Part shown: in pieces, positions 1 to 6,700 of the stretch
Layout: each line of letters opens with the position of its first letter
Position numbering within the stretch: position 1 is the stretch's first letter
Translations under genes and position numbers: made by a program
The notes under the pieces: model-generated
The model's database searches: none
The model's input: only the letters and a program-made list of their open reading frames with translations
Told to the model about the DNA's origin: nothing
Assembly: GCA_019322475.1 (NCBI GenBank)
Contig: JAHWIN010000019.1
Location: forward strand, 1 to 34,708
Origin: Candidatus Woesearchaeota archaeon
GTDB lineage: Archaea > Nanobdellota > Nanobdellia > Woesearchaeales > JACPBV01
Length of the DNA: 34,708 bases
Direction: 5' to 3'

Positions 1-3000
1 ATTCCCCTTCCTGCTCTGCCCTTAGTGTATAAGTATATGTGGTGTCTTCAGCGTTCTCAATAACTACCCATTTAAGGGATCCTGCCTCAGACTGGTTTCC
101 CCCTCCGTTATCTATTACTGTAAAGCCCGCAGGTATCCGCTCATCTATCGCATAATAGTTGTCAACTGTTACTGAAACGTCTAAGGTTATAGTAAGCGTG
201 CTGTTTGCATTGACAGTTGCTGATGAAAACTGCCTTGTCACGAAAGAGGGCTCAACCCAGCCGCAGCTGCTGCCCTGCCATACACATCCCCTTATATCAC
301 AGCTATCATCGATACAACTCTGCTCATCCGTATAATTATAGCATGTTGCCCCTGCACAACCCAAACATACCCCTCCAACCCCATAAGGGGCATAATAGCA
401 TCCCTCCATAGCAGTATAGCACTCTGTCCTGTCGCAGATATTGAATATCCCTGTCCCGCATTCCCCGCATGAAGGCCAGCTGGGAACTAAACATGCCTCT
501 GAACAGCACCTTGTAGTGTCCTCGGCAGCTATGCTTGTTCCGGGGCAGTATTCGTCTGCTGCACAGATAAAGCCCTCCTGCTCAGAACATAAAGGTACAA
601 TGCTGCTCACAGTCAACATTCTTGTCTCTGTCTTGTTGGTATTTCCTGAAGAGTCCCCTGCAGATGCAAAATAGCTATATTCTTTGTCTATAAGGCCTTC
701 GGTTGGGCTCCTGCTCTGGTTCACATATAAAGACCATTTGTCTATATCATATTTCCTCAGGTTGGAGAAATAAAGCTGCTGGATCTCTGCAACATTTGAT
801 GATTTGTTCCATATCCTTGCTTCGTCTATTATACCGTCGAAAGTATTGATCCATTTGCCTATTATGACTGGATCATTGTCTATAACTACATCATCACTAA
901 CGCTTATGTTTGAAACCTGCCTGCCGTCAAAATATTGGTTGACGGATGTCCCATTATAGGTACAGGCCATATGGTGCCATCCTTTTAAAGGCTCTCCATG
1001 GTCGTATGTTGAGGTTTTTACGGCCTCATTAGTGAACCTGTAATAGCAGGAGGTTTTATTGCTTCCAGAAGTTATATACATCCCCCAGTTATAGTTTGAG
1101 GCATCTCCCGGATCAAACTTTGCCAGCATAAATTTCCCTGTCTGTTCAGATCTGGGATTAAACCAGATGCTCATAGTATTGGATCCTGTAAAGTCAAATA
1201 TGCTCCCAGAGGTATCATCAATCTGTATGTAATCATCGTTGCCGCCAAACTCGAATGCACCTCCATAGTTCCCACTAGAGGTCCAAACGGCTCCCTCAAC
1301 AGAACCATCATTTCCATAGCCGGAAACATCCTTGACTATAGAAGAGCCTTCTCCCAATGAAGCTGCATTATCAAAATTCATCATTAGTACTAATGAATCA
1401 TCATATAGGCTGTAATTCATGCCATCCCAGTTAAACTCGAAACTGTCAAGATTCTCTTCTGTAACCATAACCTCTATCTCCGCATGATCCTCTGATTGCA
1501 AGGTGCCGTCCAAAGGTGTTAAAGGCCCAAATGAAATGGAAGGAGGGATTGCGTCCTGAAGACCTGTAAGGCTTACTCCAAAACTTATGACAAGATCATT
1601 TATGTTGTAATTTCCAGAAGAGTCGTTGCACCTCACAAAATAAGAATAGCTCTCACCATCAACTAAGCCCTCAACAAGATCAAGATGGTTCATAGAACCG
1701 GTATCTGCAAACGTAAAAAGCATAGTTTCATAAGATGTATCAGGAATCGTTGAATATCTGCATACTGCTTCTTCGTCTGTATCAAGCGATATGGTTGCAG
1801 AGCTTGTTCCTGAGGTAAGCAAGCCCACTGGCTGGGGATTTGAGCGTACTGGGGGAGTTTCATCCGGAATTTCTGATGAAAGCACGTTTACCAAAGCCTG
1901 GCCAAGGATGCTGGCTGGTTCAGTATCTCCCTCAAACATATAGGCCCCTGAAAGGATATGGCTTCCTTCCTGGTCTGCCCTTACTGTATATGTATAGGTA
2001 GTGTCTTCAGCGTTCTCGATAACAGCCCATTTAAGGGATCCTGCCTCAGACTGGTCTCCCCCACCATTATCTATGATCGTAAAGCCTACAGGTATCCTCT
2101 CGTCTATCGCATAGTAGCTGTCCCCGCCTCTTGTCAAAACTTCAAGAGTGACCGTAAGATTCTCACCAGCATATATCTCCATAGAGGAAAACTGCCTGAC
2201 TACAATAGAAGACTCCAGTCTTATACACTCCGTTTGATTCCAAAAACACCCTCCTATCCCGCAATTATCATCTGAACAGCTCTGTTCATCTGCATAATCG
2301 CTGCAGGTTATCCCCAAACATCCTTTGCATTTTTGTATTTCCAGGGAGGAATAATAGCATCCCTCGGATATGTTATAGCACTCTGTCTTGTCGCACACGT
2401 TAAATAATCCTGTTCCGCATTCTGCACATGTATTCCATATAGGAATTTGGCATTGCTCTGAACAGCAACGGGTTGTATCAGAAGCTACTAAACTTAGTCC
2501 TGGGCAGTATTCTCCTCCTATACAGGTAAAGCCGCCCTGATCCGAGCATAGGATGCATGGCTCTGCTATGCCGTTACAGTTCTCATCTATGTCATTTCCG
2601 CATATCTCCTGCTCAGGTAATGGGCATCCGACCCATACTCCGCCTAAACAGGACTCTTCACCTCCTGCGCAGACGCCATAATGAAAATCGCTGCATAGCC
2701 TCAGCAAACCCTCATCTATTGTTCCATCACAATCATCATCAATATTGTTGCAGAAATCTATAGCGCCAGGATTGATATCCGCGTTGCTGTCATTACAGTC
2801 CAGGTCCAGATATGTACATGCCAGCCTATTCCCTCCAACCCCATAATTATCCCCATCGCCGTCGACACATTCTGAAATGGACGTAACATTGACTAAACTA
2901 TTCCCCAAAATACCCTTAGATTCATTATCCCCTTCAAACATATAAGTTCCTGAAAAAGTATAACCTCCCTCTTGGATAGGCGCTTTTAGGGTATAAGCAT

Positions 3001-3835
3001 ATGTTATTTCTGCAGCATCCTGGATAACTACCCATTTAAGGGATCCTGCCTCAGACTGGTCTCCTCCTCCGTTGTCTACAACTGTAAAGCCCGCAGGTAT
3101 CCTCTCGTCTATCGCATAGTACTTCTCTCCTCCTTTGATCAGGACATCTAGAGTGACTGTAAGAGTATTGCCAGGATTTACCGCCCCTGATGCAAAATTC
3201 CTGACAACAGCTGTCTCATTTATGGTCCCTATTCCTGCATAAGCGCTAAAGCCATAAGCATTGAAGACTATATGGTCTCCTTTATCCTCAAAAGATATGT
3301 CTGCCCTTTTCCAGTTGGCGCATCTAAAATTATCAAAATCGAAATCATTGCATTTTACGACAAAATCAACGTCCCCTGTCTTTGGCAGCTTGACAACAGC
3401 TTCATCAAAATTAAGGTTTTGTTCTTTCACCGCAAAAACCTTGGTGTTCATCCCGGGAAGATAATCAATCTTGACATTTATCCTGCTAAGCCCCCTGATG
3501 TTCTTGATCTCAACAAGGGAAATCCCCTGATCCTTCCCCAGATCAGAGATTGCATAACCTGTAAAAGAAAAAATCTCAAAAAAAGAGTCTATAAATGCCG
3601 CTAAGCCTCCCTTCGCTTTTGAATAGGATCTTATACCTTCCTTAACGTCTGAGATAAGCAGATCATAGCTCTCCAAACTGGTGCCAACCAGCTTATAACT
3701 TCCTATCTTACGCCCAGCCTTATCCTGGATCTGGATACTAAAGTTCCCATCCGCACCTATTGTAGGAACAAGATAAAAAAGGACCACAAATAGTATAAAT
3801 ACAAGAAATATAATCCTACCTCTTTTATTCAGCAT
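1..3835 (-). CDS. Large modular secreted surface protein (LamG, MopE-like metal-binding motif, Cys-rich modules), C-terminus beyond window
   Basis: An open frame of 1278 codons without a stop, starting ATG at 3835 and leaving the window at base 1. The N-terminus (MLNKRGRIIFLVFILF) is a signal peptide or membrane anchor. Module order: a unique N-terminal part to about residue 230; a beta-rich repeat with YYAIDERIPAGFT and DNGGGDQSEAGSLKW seen three times (about 200-300, 540-637, 1199 to the edge); an Asp-rich DGDGDNYG...CNNIDDDCDG segment (about 321-378) like the MopE-type putative metal-binding motif; a Cys-rich module twice (about 425-537 and 1082-1193, each with C-G-T-G and E-C-Y motifs); an Ig/FN3-like stretch (about 655-748); and a LamG/concanavalin-like domain (about 805-1000, HHMACTYNG, IDEARIWN). 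It should be exported and displayed on the cell surface, perhaps binding glycans and Ca2+. Specific function unknown. Confidence 0.85.
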   Translation of the reverse strand, partial: MLNKRGRIIFLVFILFVVLFYLVPTIGADGNFSIQIQDKAGRKIGSYKLVGTSLESYDLLISDVKEGIRSYSKAKGGLAAFIDSFFEIFSFTGYAISDLGKDQGISLVEIKNIRGLSRINVKIDYLPGMNTKVFAVKEQNLNFDEAVVKLPKTGDVDFVVKCNDFDFDNFRCANWKRADISFEDKGDHIVFNAYGFSAYAGIGTINETAVVRNFASGAVNPGNTLTVTLDVLIKGGEKYYAIDERIPAGFTVVDNGGGDQSEAGSLKWVVIQDAAEITYAYTLKAPIQEGGYTFSGTYMFEGDNESKGILGNSLVNVTSISECVDGDGDNYGVGGNRLACTYLDLDCNDSNADINPGAIDFCNNIDDDCDGTIDEGLLRLCSDFHYGVCAGGEESCLGGVWVGCPLPEQEICGNDIDENCNGIAEPCILCSDQGGFTCIGGEYCPGLSLVASDTTRCCSEQCQIPIWNTCAECGTGLFNVCDKTECYNISEGCYYSSLEIQKCKGCLGITCSDYADEQSCSDDNCGIGGCFWNQTECIRLESSIVVRQFSSMEIYAGENLTVTLEVLTRGGDSYYAIDERIPVGFTIIDNGGGDQSEAGSLKWAVIENAEDTTYTYTVRADQEGSHILSGAYMFEGDTEPASILGQALVNVLSSEIPDETPPVRSNPQPVGLLTSGTSSATISLDTDEEAVCRYSTIPDTSYETMLFTFADTGSMNHLDLVEGLVDGESYSYFVRCNDSSGNYNINDLVISFGVSLTGLQDAIPPSISFGPLTPLDGTLQSEDHAEIEVMVTEENLDSFEFNWDGMNYSLYDDSLVLMMNFDNAASLGEGSSIVKDVSGYGNDGSVEGAVWTSSGNYGGAFEFGGNDDYIQIDDTSGSIFDFTGSNTMSIWFNPRSEQTGKFMLAKFDPGDASNYNWGMYITSGSNKTSCYYRFTNEAVKTSTYDHGEPLKGWHHMACTYNGTSVNQYFDGRQVSNISVSDDVVIDNDPVIIGKWINTFDGIIDEARIWNKSSNVAEIQQLYFSNLRKYDIDKWSLYVNQSRSPTEGLIDKEYSYFASAGDSSGNTNKTETRMLTVSSIVPLCSEQEGFICAADEYCPGTSIAAEDTTRCCSEACLVPSWPSCGECGTGIFNICDRTECYTAMEGCYYAPYGVGGVCLGCAGATCYNYTDEQSCIDDSCDIRGCVWQGSSCGWVEPSFVTRQFSSATVNANSTLTITLDVSVTVDNYYAIDERIPAGFTVIDNGGGNQSEAGSLKWVVIENAEDTTYTYTLRAEQEGE

Positions 3836-3865
3836 TTTGACTTATTTCGATGGCCGCTAAGATTA

Positions 3866-3876
3866 CAATATATATG
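3866..3876 (-). promoter_or_regulatory. TATA box of the surface-protein gene
   Basis: On the minus strand an ATATATATT stretch lies centred about 36 nt before the ATG at 3835, preceded by a purine-rich AAAAAAGGGG that could include the BRE. Position and composition fit an archaeal promoter with a short 5' leader. Inferred from sequence only. Confidence 0.5.
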
Positions 3877-4284
3877 CCCCTTTTTTACAATACATGTCAA
3901 TTAAGATGAACATTTAAAATAAAAATATATAAATGTTTCCATTATTCGACTAAATTACTATTCAGCAAAACAAGACACTAAAATTATCAAGCTAAAACCG
4001 AACATCATAAGTTACTGGAGGATAATTCCAATCAGCGGCTGTTCCTTGACATAAATCTAAACCTTTTGGGGTTTAAAACTATGTTTCAAAGCGGTCGGGG
4101 AGAAATCCCATGGAAATTCCTGCGAAATTTCCAATAAAACTGCTTTTAAGCAGATCCTGTTTCCCAAAAGATTCCCTTCCAGATTAGTTTTCTAAAAAGG
4201 AATTGATAGGATTTCTACGGGGCCGATAATCCGCAAAGTTTTTATAGGAGTAAGCTCAAGGATAGAAGTAAAAGAGGTGTCAAT
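3877..4284. other. Intergenic region without a recognisable gene; several inverted repeats
   Basis: About 400 nt separate the divergent surface-protein gene and the first three-helix membrane protein. I see no coding frame of credible composition. It holds a TGGAAATT/AATTTCCA inverted repeat (4111-4118 with 4126-4133), a CTGCTT/AAGCAG hairpin (4140-4145 with 4148-4153) and a likely TATA element TTTTTATAGG near 4238-4247 for the plus-strand gene at 4285. Confidence 0.5.
4111..4133. promoter_or_regulatory. Inverted repeat TGGAAATT-7-AATTTCCA
   Basis: An 8-bp perfect inverted repeat around a 7-nt spacer. The same core appears fused into the palindrome TTGGAAATTTCCAA at 4664-4677, in front of the paralogous downstream gene. 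A shared operator or a structural element is possible; no regulator is identified. Confidence 0.4.
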
Positions 4285-4590
4285 TTGCAATATCTGGAAG
4301 GCATATTAAAGATCACAAACTTGATCTTAGCATCTGTAGCAGGAATCATAGGCATAACCATGATAAAAGTATCTAAAAAGAAGAAAAGGCTTAATGCATG
4401 GGTTCTTCTGGTCATAGCATTGGTATTCTTTGCGGTTCAGGAGATATTGGGGGCCTTAAGGGCGTTCAATATCTTTGAAAGCCCCTATCTGACGCACATT
4501 GTCCCAACGATTATCCTGGTTTTTTTGATGATCGCTTTATTCAAGCAGATAAATATAGATAATTCAAACCGGCAGCCCTCCTCGAGATGA
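4285..4590 (+). CDS. Small three-helix membrane protein, paralogue of the next gene
   Basis: 101 residues starting at TTG (4285); a strong Shine-Dalgarno GAGGTG at 4274-4279 decides this unusual start. Three hydrophobic segments (about 8-26, 38-60, 70-90) with a KKKKR loop between the first two predict a small membrane protein. The third quarter (ALVFFAVQEILGALRAFNIF) aligns with the corresponding stretch of the next gene (AVLFYVGEEIITILDMAGLI), with matching helix layout, so the two look like tandem duplicates. Together with the downstream pilin-like gene they form a likely operon for a membrane or cell-surface function. Family not recognised. Confidence 0.7.
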   Translation: MQYLEGILKITNLILASVAGIIGITMIKVSKKKKRLNAWVLLVIALVFFAVQEILGALRAFNIFESPYLTHIVPTIILVFLMIALFKQINIDNSNRQPSSR

Positions 4591-4612
4591 ATCTCAAACT
4601 AGGTTTAAGGGG

Positions 4613-4631
4613 TTTGGAATTTTATTCCAAA
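4613..4631. promoter_or_regulatory. Hairpin TTTGGAAT-TTT-ATTCCAAA
   Basis: Perfect 8-bp stem with a 3-nt loop, 22 nt after the stop of the first membrane-protein gene. It could end or pause transcription or stabilise the upstream mRNA; there is no clear U-tract following it. Confidence 0.4.
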
Positions 4632-4663
4632 TCAGTAGGGGTATTTGCCAGGGGTTTGAAGTC

Positions 4664-4677
4664 TTGGAAATTTCCAA
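4664..4677. promoter_or_regulatory. 14-nt palindrome TTGGAAATTTCCAA
   Basis: A perfect palindrome 35 nt before the ATG at 4713. It repeats the arms of the inverted repeat at 4111-4133 upstream of the paralogous gene, which suggests a common binding site or a relic of the duplication that made the two genes. Confidence 0.45.
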
Positions 4678-4712
4678 CAAGTAAAAAAGAGGGCTAAAAA
4701 GAAAAAGATAAG

Positions 4713-5012
4713 ATGGTACAAACACTGGCATATTGCTTAGGAAGGGTGGCGCCCTATTATAACCTTATTCTTGTAATAATAATCATATGGCTGTTCTTAA
4801 GGTTATTCAGGGTCTATGGAAAAAAAACGTATATCCTGCCATGGAAGCTCTTATTTGCCGCTGTTCTTTTTTATGTTGGCGAAGAGATAATAACCATATT
4901 GGACATGGCAGGCCTGATATCTGCGCCAAGGATAATCTTCCCCCTGATTGAAACATTCATAATAACACTGTTTATCTATGCATTATTGCTGCAAAAAGAA
5001 AAGACAAGATGA
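4713..5012 (+). CDS. Small three-helix membrane protein, second paralogue
   Basis: 99 residues, ATG start. Hydrophobic segments at about 16-32, 45-62 and 72-92 with a basic loop (RLFRVYGKKT) between the first two, the same plan as the preceding gene. The conserved part contains FYVGEEIITILDM where the paralogue has FFAVQEILGALRA, so an acidic residue sits at the same place in the second helix of both. The stop TGA is only 6 nt before the next ATG, so it is surely cotranscribed with the pilin-like gene. No enzymatic motif is visible; function unknown. Confidence 0.7.
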   Translation: MVQTLAYCLGRVAPYYNLILVIIIIWLFLRLFRVYGKKTYILPWKLLFAAVLFYVGEEIITILDMAGLISAPRIIFPLIETFIITLFIYALLLQKEKTR

Positions 5013-5018
5013 TGGCCT

Positions 5019-5321
5019 ATGCCCGATAAATCACATATAAGAAATTTCTTTCCAAGAAAGAAGAAAGCGATGTCTCCCCTAATAGCTACTTTGCTGTTGG
5101 TGGTCTTTGCTCTTGTCATTGGAGCTATGACTATGAATTGGGGGAAATTATATGTTGAAAATATAAAGGATACCCCTCAATCAAAAGATGTAGATAGCGC
5201 CATCTTGATCAGCATCAGGGACATAGACACTCCACTTAAGCAGCTGCAGATAGACTATATAACTCAAAAGATAAGCATGGAAGAATACATAGAAAGGGAA
5301 AAAGAGCTTATCAGTGGTTAA
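5019..5321 (+). CDS. Pilin-like small protein with SHOCT-like C-terminus
   Basis: 100 residues. The N-terminus carries a basic run then a hydrophobic helix (RKKKA-MSPLIATLLLVVFAL, about residues 13-33), the pattern of archaeal type IV pilin/archaellin class III signal peptides; cleavage would fall after Ala17. The C-terminal 25 residues (LKQLQIDYITQKISMEEYIE and onward) resemble the SHOCT short helical domain that usually ends oligomerising proteins. The start ATG (5019) is chosen because the ATG at 5012 meets a stop after five codons. It follows the two three-helix membrane genes closely and overlaps the convergent UPF0147 gene by 11 nt. A surface filament subunit or membrane adaptor are both possible. 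Confidence 0.7.
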   Translation: MPDKSHIRNFFPRKKKAMSPLIATLLLVVFALVIGAMTMNWGKLYVENIKDTPQSKDVDSAILISIRDIDTPLKQLQIDYITQKISMEEYIEREKELISG

Positions 5322-5565
5322 TCTTCTCTAGTATAGAAACGATGTTCCAGATCTGAGTTCTCATATAGGGCTCAAGGTTCGAGTCATTTGAGATATCGTC
5401 CAGTTCGTTCAGGGCCTTATTTGTCTTTATAGAAAGCTCAACATCTTCCTTAAGTATGGAGATTATATTATCTATCCTTATCTTAATGTTCTTAGCTATA
5501 TTAGCCTCAGCCTCCAATTCCTGCAGTCTCTCGATAACTTCCTCTGTTAGGTCTTCCGAAGCCAT
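5311..5565 (-). CDS. UPF0147 family protein
   Basis: 84-residue helical protein. The C-terminal half (LDDISNDSNLEPYMRTQIWN, then IVSILE) matches the archaeal UPF0147 signature pattern LDEIS-D-x-P-x-R-x-IWNIVS-LE. Function is not established for the family; it is a short all-alpha archaeal protein. It is the last gene of the L37Ae-rpoP-pfdB operon, starting 2 nt after the pfdB stop, which points to a role in translation or protein homeostasis by association only. Its 3' end overlaps the convergent pilin-like gene. Confidence 0.8.
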   Translation of the reverse strand: MASEDLTEEVIERLQELEAEANIAKNIKIRIDNIISILKEDVELSIKTNKALNELDDISNDSNLEPYMRTQIWNIVSILEKINH

Positions 5566-5567
5566 CT

Positions 5568-5900
5568 TCAGCTGTTTAGTTTCTTTGAAACTTCCTCTTG
5601 TATCTTTTTAGCCTTTTCCCTTATCTGGCCCTCTTGCTTTTCCAGGGTTTTTATCCTGAGTAAAACAATCTCTTTCTTGGAAGTGAGGTCACTTTTAAGG
5701 TCTGGCTTTTTTGAGGCCACCATTATATTGCCCACTATCTTATAAGCCTCTTTCGTAGTTTCCAGCTCTTTCAAAGCAGAATCTATCTCAATAGACTGGG
5801 ATTGGAACTGCTGTTTCTGAAGAAGTATGTTTTGCATGCTTTGCTCATATAACTGCAGCTGAGAGATCTTCTGCTCTGTTTCCTTGGATAATTCAGACAT
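5568..5900 (-). CDS. pfdB: Prefoldin beta subunit
   Basis: 110 residues, the usual length for archaeal prefoldin beta. The sequence is two amphipathic coiled-coil helices (about 5-45 and 70-108) flanking a short beta-hairpin region with the family signature EAYKIVGNIMVAS (about 51-63). Prefoldin hexamers (two alpha, four beta) hold unfolded proteins and pass them to the thermosome. The gene starts 1 nt after the rpoP stop in the L37Ae operon, an arrangement known from many archaea. No alpha subunit is in view. Confidence 0.93.
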   Translation of the reverse strand: MSELSKETEQKISQLQLYEQSMQNILLQKQQFQSQSIEIDSALKELETTKEAYKIVGNIMVASKKPDLKSDLTSKKEIVLLRIKTLEKQEGQIREKAKKIQEEVSKKLNS

Positions 5901-5901
5901 T

Positions 5902-6039
5902 TTACCTGGCCTTCACTTTGGTTATGACGCTTCGTGGCTTAAATAATATCTTGCTTCCGCAATAAGGGCATCTTACCTTCTTTCTCAGGTAATCCTGCGA
6001 AACCTTCTTGTTGCAGTCAAAGCACTTGTATTCAACCAT
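5902..6039 (-). CDS. rpoP: DNA-directed RNA polymerase subunit P (Rpb12-like)
   Basis: A 45-residue gene. MVEYKCFDC begins a single zinc ribbon with C6, C9, C24 and C27 (CPYCG at 24-28), followed by ILFKPRS and ending VKAR, all typical of archaeal RpoP/eukaryotic Rpb12. The protein bridges RNA polymerase subunits on the assembly platform. Its ATG lies inside the end of the L37Ae gene (8-nt overlap), and its stop is 1 nt from pfdB, so the three are translationally coupled. Confidence 0.92.
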   Translation of the reverse strand: MVEYKCFDCNKKVSQDYLRKKVRCPYCGSKILFKPRSVITKVKAR

Positions 6040-6382
6040 CGGGGTTCACCTTCTTTGTTTCTTCTGGACTATCCTTCAGATCAGAAATATTATCATTCTC
6101 TTTCTCAGGAGCTTCTATTGCCTCCTTTTTACCTGAGATTGGAGCCTCGCTTGAAGCGTAAGCCTTCTTCGCTATAGAATATGCCTTGCCTGTGAATTTT
6201 ACGCCGCACTTTCTGCAGCCCCATATCCCTGCAGCTATCCTTTTTACCTTGGGGGCAGAACAATATGGGCATTTGTGCTTCTTTCTCTGCTCGGCCTCTA
6301 TCTTTCCAAACTTCTCCTTTAATTTTCTTCCGTACCTGGCTCCAAACCTCTTTACTGAGCCGTATCTCTCTGTTTTTGCCAT
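6032..6382 (-). CDS. rpl37ae: Ribosomal protein L37Ae (eL43) with long acidic tail
   Basis: The first 75 residues are a standard L37Ae: RYGSVKRFGARYGRKLK, then a zinc ribbon C38-x2-C41...C56-x2-C59 (CPYC, CRKC) and VKFTGKAY. Archaeal homologues usually end near 70-90 residues; this one has about 40 more, rich in Glu, Asp and Lys (EAPEKENDNISDLKDSPEE), likely disordered. It heads the operon L37Ae-rpoP-pfdB-UPF0147. A Shine-Dalgarno-like AAGGAG lies about 15 nt upstream and a TATA-like CTATATTATAGG at 6413-6424 just after the 3' end of tRNA-Pro. Confidence 0.92.
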   Translation of the reverse strand: MAKTERYGSVKRFGARYGRKLKEKFGKIEAEQRKKHKCPYCSAPKVKRIAAGIWGCRKCGVKFTGKAYSIAKKAYASSEAPISGKKEAIEAPEKENDNISDLKDSPEETKKVNPDG

Positions 6383-6412
6383 TTTTTGGTTCTTTATCTC
6401 CTTTTTTAGTGG

Positions 6413-6424
6413 CCTATAATATAG
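6413..6424 (-). promoter_or_regulatory. TATA box of the L37Ae-rpoP-pfdB operon
   Basis: CCTATATTATAGG on the minus strand, centred 36 nt before the L37Ae ATG and 18 nt beyond the tRNA-Pro 3' end, so the operon seems to have its own promoter rather than depending on tRNA read-through. Confidence 0.45.
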
Positions 6425-6455
6425 GATATCTTATCATTAGATGGGGCTACCCGGA

Positions 6456-6488
6456 CTTTCAGCCCCAATAACTGATATTATCTGGGAT
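6456..6488 (-). other. tRNA-Pro intron 2 (33 nt), T-loop position 59/60
   Basis: Central helix TTCA (T-loop 54-57) with TGAA at the intron end; bulges AAA and AGT; cutting between second and third bulge bases restores T-loop TTCAAAT. The outer helix is the T-stem itself (CCCGG/CCGGG). The intron body folds as CCCA-G-ATAA / TTAT-TGGG with one bulged G around TATCAG. These features match the archaeal splicing endonuclease motif. Confidence 0.88.
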
Positions 6489-6546
6489 TTTGAACCGGGG
6501 TCGTCTGGTCCCAAACCAGAAAGGATGTTCCAAGCTACCCCATAGC

Positions 6547-6574
6547 TTAATGTCATATAACTGGATTATATGAT
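6547..6574 (-). other. tRNA-Pro intron 1 (28 nt), acceptor stem position 3/4
   Basis: The precursor folds as a full bulge-helix-bulge. Intron arms TCATATAA and TTATATGA pair perfectly around loop TCCAG. The central 4-bp helix is AATG (three leader bases plus G1) with CATT at the intron end. The bulges are GGA and AAG, and cutting each between its second and third base gives exactly the joined acceptor GGG-GCTA. The outer helix uses leader CCCCAAG (6581-6587) with CTATGGGG of the tRNA body, one A bulged. So the 5' leader is part of the splicing substrate. Confidence 0.88.
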
Positions 6575-6666
6575 CCCATTCTTGGGGTATTGTTTAGATT
6601 GTAGATAGGCTTTGCTTTTTAAATCTATCGGAAAATGCTGATGGGCTGTTAATGGCCTATACAAAA

Positions 6667-6676
6667 TTTTATAAAT
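6667..6676 (+). promoter_or_regulatory. TATA box of prf1 (leaderless)
   Basis: TTTTATAAAT preceded by ACAAAA, centred 29 nt before the ATG at 6701. With an archaeal start site about 25 nt downstream, the transcript would begin at or next to the start codon. Confidence 0.6.
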
Positions 6677-6700
6677 GGGCTTTCCACCCTCTATAAGTAT

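Larger units (their letters stand above)
6442..6577 (-). tRNA. tRNA-Pro(UGG) interrupted by two non-canonical introns
   Basis: Removing 6547-6574 and 6456-6488 leaves a complete 75-nt tRNA: acceptor GGGGCTA/TAGCCCC with discriminator A (6442), D-arm GGGT AGCTTGGAACA TCCT, anticodon stem TCTGG/CCAGA with loop TTTGGGA (anticodon UGG), T-stem CCCGG/CCGGG with loop TTCAAAT. No CCA is encoded. Unspliced, the acceptor stem cannot form beyond GCTA/TAGC and the T-loop is broken, which is why a simple scan would miss or misplace it. A TTTTTAAATC stretch at 6616-6625, about 40 nt upstream, is a candidate promoter. It lies between the divergent L37Ae and aRF1 genes. Confidence 0.9.

Noticed and set aside
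217..3604. Plus-strand open frames of 64-110 codons across the left 3.6 kb.
   Set aside because: They lie opposite the continuous 1278-codon minus-strand gene, with unnatural composition (many His, Pro, Ser) and no start signals.
6442..6545. A single uninterrupted tRNA in this stretch.
   Set aside because: The acceptor stem has only four pairs and the T-loop is broken without intron removal; the two-intron model explains all arms.
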